Shown in pieces: positions 52,901-61,900 of a DNA stretch of 64,000 nt. The first letter of the stretch is position 1. Every line of letters starts with the position of its first letter. Source of the DNA: Boswellia sacra. Its lineage: Eukaryota; Streptophyta; Magnoliopsida; Sapindales; Burseraceae. Below the pieces are notes generated by a model. It had not been told where the DNA came from, made no database searches, and saw only the letters and a list, made by a program, of their open reading frames with translations. The position numbers and the translations under genes were made by a program. Where the stretch lies: NCBI GenBank assembly GCA_013180625.2, contig SNVD02012212.1, positions 558,001 to 622,000 of the forward strand, in the 5' to 3' direction.

Positions 52901-55900
52901 AAATATGGGCATTTCTTGCTCTTGAGACATCCCTTCACTGCCCAAATCGTAGCTGACCTATTCACTAAAAAAGTTGTTAAACTCCATGGCATCCCACGTT
53001 CCATTATTACGGATAGAGATCGAATCTTTCTCAGTCTATTTTGGACTGAAATCTTTAAGTTACAGGGCATTCAACTCAAGCGCAGTACCGCTTACCATCC
53101 TCAAACCGATGGACAAACGGAGGTGGTGAATCGTTGCTTAGAAACTTACCTAAGGTGCTTTGTTACCGGAAAACCTAAACAGTGGGCTAAATGGCTGCAT
53201 TGGGCTGAATATTGGTATAATACTTCCTACCATACATCAACCAAAACCACTCCTTTTAGGATTATCTATGGCAGAGATCCTCTTCCATTGGTTCGGTATG
53301 GGCAGTCCTCTACTTCAGTTGCATCAGTAGAGCACTTATTGGAAGAATGAGATGCTGTCCTGGCTGAGTTGAAGGAAAATTTGCAGGCAGCTCAAAATAG
53401 AATGAAGGAGTTAGCGGATGGAAAACGACGGGATGTCCAATTTCACGAAGGGGATCTAGTTTATCTTAAACTACAGCCCTATAGACAACAATCTCTGGCT
53501 AGAAGAAAGAATGAGAAGCTGAGTTCAAGGTACTATGGACCTTTTCCAGTGGAGAAACTGATTGGGCAGGTGGCTTATCAACTAAAGTTACCGGGAGGAT
53601 CAGCTGTGCATCCTGTTTTCCATGTCTCTCAGCTTAAGAAAAGTGTGGGAAGTGCTCCTATTGCATCTCTACTTCCTAACCAGCTGAGTTCTACCCTGGA
53701 ATTAGTGCTGGAACCTGAAGCTGTTCTGGATATACGCCGCAAATCAGACAGCTCTGGAGCTATTGGTGAAGTTCTTATTAAATGGAAAGATCTTCCTGAT
53801 TTTGAGGCAACTTGGGAACAGTTTGAATTAATTAGACAGCAATTTCCTCACTTTCACCTTGAGGACAAGGTGCATGCTTGGGTGGGGGGTAATGATAGAC
53901 CCCCCATTAGATTCACATATGCAAGGAAACACAGCAGAAATACAGCAGACAGCCAAGCAAGGAAGTAACAGAGATTCACATATGCAAGGAAACACAGCAG
54001 AAGTACAGCAGACAGCCAAGCAAGGAAGTAACAGGGGAAAATTGGTGAAGTTGTGAAGTTAGCAAGAAAGAAGGACTACCTTTAGAATTCGGTTACCTTT
54101 AATTTTCTGTTATGTTCTTTTGTTATTTTTATGCTGAGCTGGAGAAGTTAGTTAGAGTATAAATAGAATAAGGAAAGGGAGGGAAAAGGTGAGAAGTATA
54201 TTTTTTCCTAACAAACTTTTGAAAGAGTTAATCTTTCTTGGAGAGAGGCAGGCTCTCGAAACACTGCCAAACACTTATATTGTTTTCGGAATTCCTTTAA
54301 TCTACCTACTGATTTTTCTACATTTCAGAATTCTGTCCAAGTTATGTGTGTGTTTTAGCAATCAAAAATTGAGAATCACAACACGGGCGTTACTGATAGG
54401 CCTCCAATTCGTTGGACTTATGCACGTAAAAACAAAAAGGGTACAGAGCAATAAGGTGGGTTTGGGAGTAGTGAATAAAGTGCTGAGCTGGATAGAAGGT
54501 TCTGAAGTTTGTTAGATTTGGTTACGGATAGATGATTATAAAAAGTAAGGACAGAGAGGAGAGAGGGGGGAAAAAGTCATTGAGGCAGTCTACCGGTACT
54601 CGAAACTGGGAACCTTTTTTCTGTATTTTTTTTTCCTTGAGTAAAATTGGAACTCAATCTTCTTATTTAGAGCATAATTTCTTTCAATATTTCTGCCATT
54701 TTCTACTTGCTTGCTAGGAGTCCTATCAGTTTGTTAAAGCATCAACTAGCCCAAGTTGTGTTGCCACAAAGGGTACATGACCTGAATAAAGCACTAAGGT
54801 AATATAAATTCCTCTACGGGGGAGAAAATGAACTGTGCAAGGAGAAGCATCCAAATTACTTATCCAAAGAAATCAATTACCCAATTCATTTCGTTACTCT
54901 ACAAAAGCCCCATTACACCATTTAGGGCAGCCTATTACAAAGATACTGACAAAGTAGGCTGCAGAGGTCATAGCAATCAAAAACTAACATTACCACCATT
55001 TTGCAATTAAAAAGAGGAAATTGTTTCATATTCCATACTAAAAAAAGAAAATAGAACACTGTACAGATTAGCGCTTGAGCGCAATACCACCAAAGTAGGG
55101 GAAAATATCACCGCATAGCGTAAGCAGGGCAAACTACAAAGACTTGGCAAAATTACAAGTTACTATAATTTTCCAATGCGGAAAAGACAAGGTTCGAAAA
55201 TATTATGTGCTGGAAGATGATCTTTAATAACTAAAGAGTACCTTTGGAACAATGGGCGGTCAGCTATATGCAGAAATGATATAAGCCTGTCTGTGAGACT
55301 CATTGCACCACGTAGACCACCCCAAAGCAAAGCAACTTTTCCAACAAGCTTCAACATGCCGCCCTTTTGTCCTAAATCTGCCAACATTGCAACCAACCTG
55401 CTCAAATAGGAAATGTTAACAATTTCTCTAAAACCATAAGATAAATATGTCAAATTTAAAAGAAATACGTTTAGGTTACAACTTAAGACCTTTCTTGATC
55501 CACTTCACCATCTTCCTTTGTGGGTACAACTGGACCAGCAACCGACATGGCTTTCTCAGCAAAGCTTGTGACTATGTTATTTTGGTTTTTTTCAGACATT
55601 TCCTCCTCAAGCTTTGCAGGCTCTTGCTGATGATATCCTTTCACATTGAAGGGCTTGGATAGATTTTCAGCAATTTCCTTTCCCTTGTATGAATCCTTCA
55701 CATTAAGATTTACCGGTAAGCATGAGGAGCATACATGCAAAAACCTCAATCCCTCGACCCAAAAAATAGGTAATAGAGAAAAGCAAAGTCAACATGCATT
55801 CATTGTCTAGATTAGACTATGATATATGAAGAATAGACATGCTGCTGCTGGACACATTAAACAAACAACATTATTAACAAACTCAGTGCCCCATTATTCT

Positions 55901-58900
55901 TTGAGAAAAGAGATATTTCTAAAACTTCTAAGCATCTGAGAAACAAACTGCACATACCATCACACAACAGACTCTGCCACCTAGATCAACAAAGATATAA
56001 ATACCAATTATAATACTCAAATCCTGATAATGTAGTTTGCCTGAGCATTTATTTCACACAATAAAAAATTTTATAAGCATAGGTTAATAAATCACAGAGA
56101 AAAAGTATGTATATATGTATAACATTCACTTAAATAGATTAATTCATACCGCTTTCTTTACAAGTAAAGCAGATGCTCCCAGGGCAGCTGTGACAGCACC
56201 AACCATTACACTTCCATTGTTTAAACTTTTTGATTCAGTCTCTACCCCTTCTCCCCCTTCTCCTTTTATTGAACCATTTGAACTAGTTACTTTGTCAGCA
56301 GAAATTCCATTAATCTCTCTCACTCCATCCTGGTCATATTTTCTTCCCTCAGATATTTTGTATAGATCAGACTCTACAGGTTCCTTTTCATCATTATCAT
56401 GCTCAGTAGATACATCGAAATGTTTTCTCAAAGCAGCTAAACTAGAGCCTACAATAACACCAACTGGAAGTACTCTTCTTAGATAATTTGTGCCCTGAAC
56501 AGCAGAGGAAATGGCTCTAATAATATTCTCCCCATCTATAATACCAACTTTTTCTGTAATACAGTCAGTCCTGTTGTGTTTACCATCCAAACACCAAATA
56601 TGCTTACCGTCATTCCCAACAGCCAAAGAGACAGCTTTTGCCACTTTTTCTATATCTGTGGCAATATCAGATTCCATTTCTTTCCTATCAGATAGACTTA
56701 TCCGGCGATCAGCTTCAACCTTCAAAGAATCAAATATAATACTTTTAACAAAGTGCACCAACTCTACCAATGTATCCCCATCTTGTTCAAAATTTTCATC
56801 CATATCAGTCCTCCTTTCATATTCTCCAACTGGTTCCTGTTGTTTATCTGTGTCTAATATTACATACAGTGGTTCAATAAATTTATCTGCATCATGTACT
56901 TCTACAAATGAGTGGTCTTGAACTTCTCTATCGACAACTTCACTAGTCACATCACCAATAGAATCTCCAACCCCACCATTTACTGGTTGTTCCAAGAGCA
57001 TCCACTGACCTTCTTCTGGAAAGTAGTCAAGAAATAGAGCAGTAGTTGTATCTAAATCCAATGGTTTGTTATTTGGCATTTTTGAGAGAAGATGTTTGCA
57101 GAAGTATTCATTTTGTGGGAAGTTCTCATTCACATTCACAGGTAAATATAATGGAATTTTATTTCCATATACGAGTCTATATGAATAGTCAGGCAAAATT
57201 TTGCTACTAACTAATTCTCTTTTTTTCTCCAAATCTAAACTTTCAGCTATGTCATTTCCCTCAAAATAATTAGTACTGTTACTACCAAATAACATGGGAT
57301 TTTGAGTGTGTTCCTCCTCTGCCCTTTCAGCTCTAGCATCATGCTGAAAGTCTGTATTACTCTCATGCATATTATGTGCAGAAGGATCGTATAATGGATG
57401 AAACTGTACATTAAGCTCATTCCTATTGTCTTCTTTTTTTTCTGATGAGTGGTCACTATCAATGCTCTGTTTTTCAGAGACAGAATCAAATTTCTTGTCC
57501 TTGACCTCATTTCTCTCCTTGACCTCATTTCCATCATCTTTTTCTTCCTCAAAATGAGAAATCATATCTTCTATCACACCAAAAACGCTGTTAACAGCCA
57601 TTTGGGTAGAATCATCCATTCCTGTCAAGGCATCTAATGCTTCAGAAACACTGAAGGTTGGAGGACTAGAATCAGGTACAGTGGACTTATTCTGATCAAA
57701 TACAGGCTGCAAATTTTTGTTGTCAGAAGAGGATCCCAAAGGAGAAACTACTTCCTCTGCAACAGTGGAAGAAGCTGTCTTATTTTGATCACTAGAAGAA
57801 TCAAGAGTTTTCTCCCCACTTTTCTGGCCGCTATTATCAGGTTTTGTTTCTGATCGAGATACTCCACCATCCTGTTCCTCTTTGTACTCATCAACTGATT
57901 CCTCAGTGGCCCCTGACTTTTCAGGCTGGCTGGAGTGGCTAGCGTTAACAATTTTTTCTGATCCCTTTTCACTGATGTTAGAAGGTGGAAATGCCTTTTC
58001 TATAATGAACCCATGATTTTCATGATTGTTACCTGACTCGTTAGTACCCTTCCTGACTGAACTAGAAATATCACCTTGTTGACTATTCGTTGACTGAGAC
58101 AGACCTACATCACCAGATTTTTGTAAATTTTCTGAAGGATGAAGCTCTGAATCTACTCCACCAACAGGCTTGTCCATGCTAGGTTGTACGTTATCAGATC
58201 CATCTACCAAACTGTCAAACCTTTTCCCCTGAGCTTCTCGATGAGGATCTTTATAAAAGCCTTCAGCACTTGATAGTCCTACTTTCTCTTGGATCTTTGA
58301 CTTAAACTCTGATGTTACATTATGTATCTTACCAATACCCAGAAGTCCATCTAACTTTAAGTTTGCACCTTCAGCATGTGCAATACCAGATACTGCAGTC
58401 ATAAGCTTTCCACGCACGTCTTCAGGCACAGCATTTTGCAGAGCTACAACAATTGTCTCTCCTTGCCCAACAGCAGTCAAGACCTGGACATAAAGACTAG
58501 AGAATCATTAGGGAGTCAAGGAACACAATGGTAGAACAGTAAATTTATGGCTTAAAAACCTAGGATAGAAGTAGTTAACCTGAACAAGAGCTCTTAAATG
58601 ACATATAGTACGAAGCTAATAGAAAAACATACTATAATAATAGTGAAAAAGGAATGTATATAATCAAATCATTAAAAAGGAAAAGAAAAAAGTTTTTTCA
58701 CAAGTTACTTATTGACTCCAAATATCAATTAGCCAACAAGCGCTTCTAACGTCTACCTTCATTTCATAATTCCTAGAGCCTCTTCCGTTAACTGACTTAG
58801 ATCAATCTTCCTCCGGATTTCTCATCCATTTCCATGATAATTTTATGCTTGGTCTAACTCGCATTATTTTCCTTAAACATAGTTGTCTGAAATCTTTCTC

Positions 58901-61900
58901 AATCTGTTACCAGTCTTCCCCCCAAAAAAATCATATATGTTTGGAAATTCCATCAAAGTCCTGTTAACTTGAATCTATATTTAGGAACCCACATGTTCGG
59001 ATTATGGGAATTTCTTCATTTAACAGGATCTAATAAATAATATCATCCAGTACTACAATCTCATATCTGAACTTGGTAAAGAATCAATCATATTTACAAA
59101 TAATAGAAAAAATCCACAAAGAAGCATCAAATGAAATCCCCATTTGGGGAACAAGAAAGTAAAAGGTTCACCACGAATTCAGTCACGTCACAAGAACAAG
59201 CCAGCATCTCAAATCTCAATTCCTCACATCTAATCCAAATTGTCATTGTAAAAGGAAAATAAGAGATCTGGTCATAGAAACTTGTCAAGTGTCTTTCACA
59301 CATTCACACAGAAGAAGAAGAAAAAAGCATTTAGACTCTCAAGGACAGTCCTGAAAACACAAGGATCGCAAGACAATAGATCTAAAAACAAAAATATTGT
59401 GAGATTATTGAAAGCAAGGGCATTTTCGGTCCCACAATATTAGGCTCTATTCACATTCAGAATAAGGAAGATGAAAGTCAAAAAAGGGTGTAGCACTTCT
59501 CTAGCCTTGTGTGCAGTCTAAATGATATACTTGTATAATGTAGTGCAATGCATTCTAAATGTCCTTCAGCTCAGCTAAATTTATTTAAAGGGTTGACAAG
59601 CAGACTTCAACACCTACAGAAAAGAGTAATGGTACAAATCCCAAAATCCGATCCCAAACCATGCATCCCAAATAATGTGGCATTAATTTAAAGTTGACAC
59701 TATTTATTATATCATCACTCTATCCACTTGGCATTCAATATTCATAAATAATTTCACATCATTTGGGGTTCCATTAGGGAAAAGTAGCATTATTCTACAG
59801 TACAGAAAATAGCATACACATGGATCCTAACACAGGCCCAACCTTTTTTTGTATCATAATGTATTATCAGGATATCAGAAATTTGAGAAATATTGCGTTT
59901 ACAAACTTTATATAAAATTCTTGTATATAAATTGATAAGGTTATTACTCAATCATCACCATTATACTTTTTGTCACTATAAGAGTAGACTTTATTACCTT
60001 CACTCCTCGATTCACCTCATAACACATAAATTTGTTTACAAAATTTTTAAGTCCAGTATTTAATTGAGAACTTTCGAAGACTCCAATACAAGATCTCACG
60101 ATCAATTAGGTTCTGATATCATATTAAAATCATTATAAAAGTTTGAGATGATAGAAAAGGGTTTGGCAATAATATAGACTCTAAAAAGCTCCTTACAAGA
60201 TAAAATACAAAGGTATGCTTGTGCTGTTTCAGTTGTTCAAAATACCTCTAAAAGAATAATACACTCTTAACACTTATAATGCTTCCAAAATCACATACAC
60301 AAACCAAGGACCAAAAATAATATGAAATAACGTATCCGAACCCTAGAATAGATGTATATGGATGCAAGCATTAAAAGACCATTAGAAATAAATTTTAGCT
60401 GATAAATGAATGGTCAAAGAGTCAAGAGTCAACCTTGAAATATGTAAGGACTCTTACCTATATATATTAAGTCTACCACTTTTCTATAAAGCTTAAGCTT
60501 TTAGATGTGGGCTTAACATTTATACTTTATTATTTAATACCACTTGTTTAAAAGCTTAAGATTGTAGATGTGAGCTTAAAATTTATAATTTATTTTCTAA
60601 AATGCCTTAGAAGGTCTTATAAAGGAGCTAAACAAAATTTCTTTTAATAAATAATTTTCAATGACATGGAGAAGATTCGAACTTGCGATTGTTGGATAAT
60701 GATGACTCTGATACTGTGTTAAGTTTGTCACTTTTTTTCTAAAAGCTTAAGGTGGTAGATGGGCTTAACATTTATACTTTATTCTCCAATAGTATCCTGG
60801 AAAGCTTAAAGGTCATCTAGAAGATTGTTTGAGGCAAGTAATATAAATGGGACAGCAAGCACTCAATCCAATAAGTTTTTCCAAAAATAATACGCGTATG
60901 TGTATAGATTATTAGTTGATATACAGCTTTTCCTTGATTTCTCAAGAAATCTTGGCTCCAACGGTGTTTGGGGGAAATCAGTCCCTGGTCTAGTAATTTT
61001 GGAGCTACACTTATTTACAGTTTGCATCAATATCAAGAAATTCTATATTGAAGCATTACCTTTTTCTTCTGTTCTTCTGTCAGAGTACCAGGATTAGTTA
61101 CATCAAGCATATTCATAACCACTTGAGCCGTTTGTAAAACTTGGCTCCTTTCGCTATCTGCTGGACTGGCATCCTCCTCTTTGACCGGTTCTGCATCAAC
61201 AGAACCAGTCTGCTGCAGGCCACCGTTGTTAGTTTCTTGCAATCTGTTATTTTCACTTTCCAAATTCCTGTGTGACTGTTGTCTGAATCTTGGACGGATG
61301 CTAGCATCATCATTACTCTTTTCAAGCATCTCCTTCATACGATCCATAGAATACCTTTTTAAAGCATTTGTCTGACTAAGATTCAAGAGCTTATTAGCTT
61401 TGACAGCCTTATCACCTGCTCTGCCTTCAACAAGAGCTAAGCCCTTTGAGGGGTTAAAGGTGACATCTACATCTTTCAAGAGAGGATGACGACCCTTCAA
61501 AAGTCCTAGCTCCACTGCTATGAGCCACTATATTGCCAACATAAAAACGAATCAGAAAATCAATTGTAACCATAATGTCCAACATGCTTGATCATTTTCA
61601 TTTATTTCTTTCTGTATTTATTCATTTTTATTCTGGAAGAATAGTAATCCTTAACTGTAGATTTAAGAGAATAACGAGTTAAAGAGACGTAAAACATCTC
61701 ATACTTGGATTTAAAGAAGAAACCATGAAGAATTCAAAATAATGTACAAGCCAGGGGTTCCAAGTCCTCCAAATTTTATTTTTTTACAAAAAAAAAAAAA
61801 AAAAAAAAAAGATAAAGAGAAGTTAAATTAGTGGATCACAGATCCACAACAAGATAAAATAGTGTCAAGGTAAGAGAGAAATAATCTTTCCCTTCCCGAA

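Larger units (their letters stand above)
48876..54383 (+). mobile_element. Inner Ty3/gypsy chromovirus-type LTR retrotransposon, nearly intact, nested
   Basis: 5' LTR 48876-49367 (492 bp) and 3' LTR 53893-54383 (491 bp) start TGATAGACCCCCC and end AATCACAACA. They appear identical apart from one base in a T-run. Target duplication CGGGC at 48871-48875 and 54384-54388. Primer-binding site at 49371. A single long gag-pol frame (49397-53968) has one internal stop. It inserted into the outer element 10 bp before that element's 3' LTR. Its proteins are clearly related to those of the outer element but the LTRs are different except for the first few dozen bases of coding similarity, so these are two sister families, not two copies of one. 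Confidence 0.97.
43956..54728 (+). mobile_element. Outer Ty3/gypsy chromovirus-type LTR retrotransposon, decayed, split by a nested element
   Basis: 5' LTR 43956-44299 and 3' LTR 54394-54728 both begin TGATAGGCCTCC and end AGTCCTATCA. A 5-bp target duplication GTTTG flanks the element (43951-43955 and 54729-54733). A primer-binding site follows the 5' LTR. The internal order is gag, protease, reverse transcriptase, RNase H, integrase, chromodomain, which is the Ty3/gypsy chromovirus order. The coding part is broken by several stops and a frameshift. A second element is inserted at 48876-54383. The element sits in antisense orientation in an intron of the minus-strand hydrolase/CAAX-protease gene. 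The two LTRs differ at about a dozen bases plus a few indels by eye, so this is the older insertion. Confidence 0.95.

Noticed and set aside
55490..55695. Alternative 5' edge further upstream, extending this exon to 55749
   Set aside because: The frame is open there, but phase and the AG at 55696-55697 on the minus strand fit the downstream edge; the choice remains uncertain and needs cDNA.
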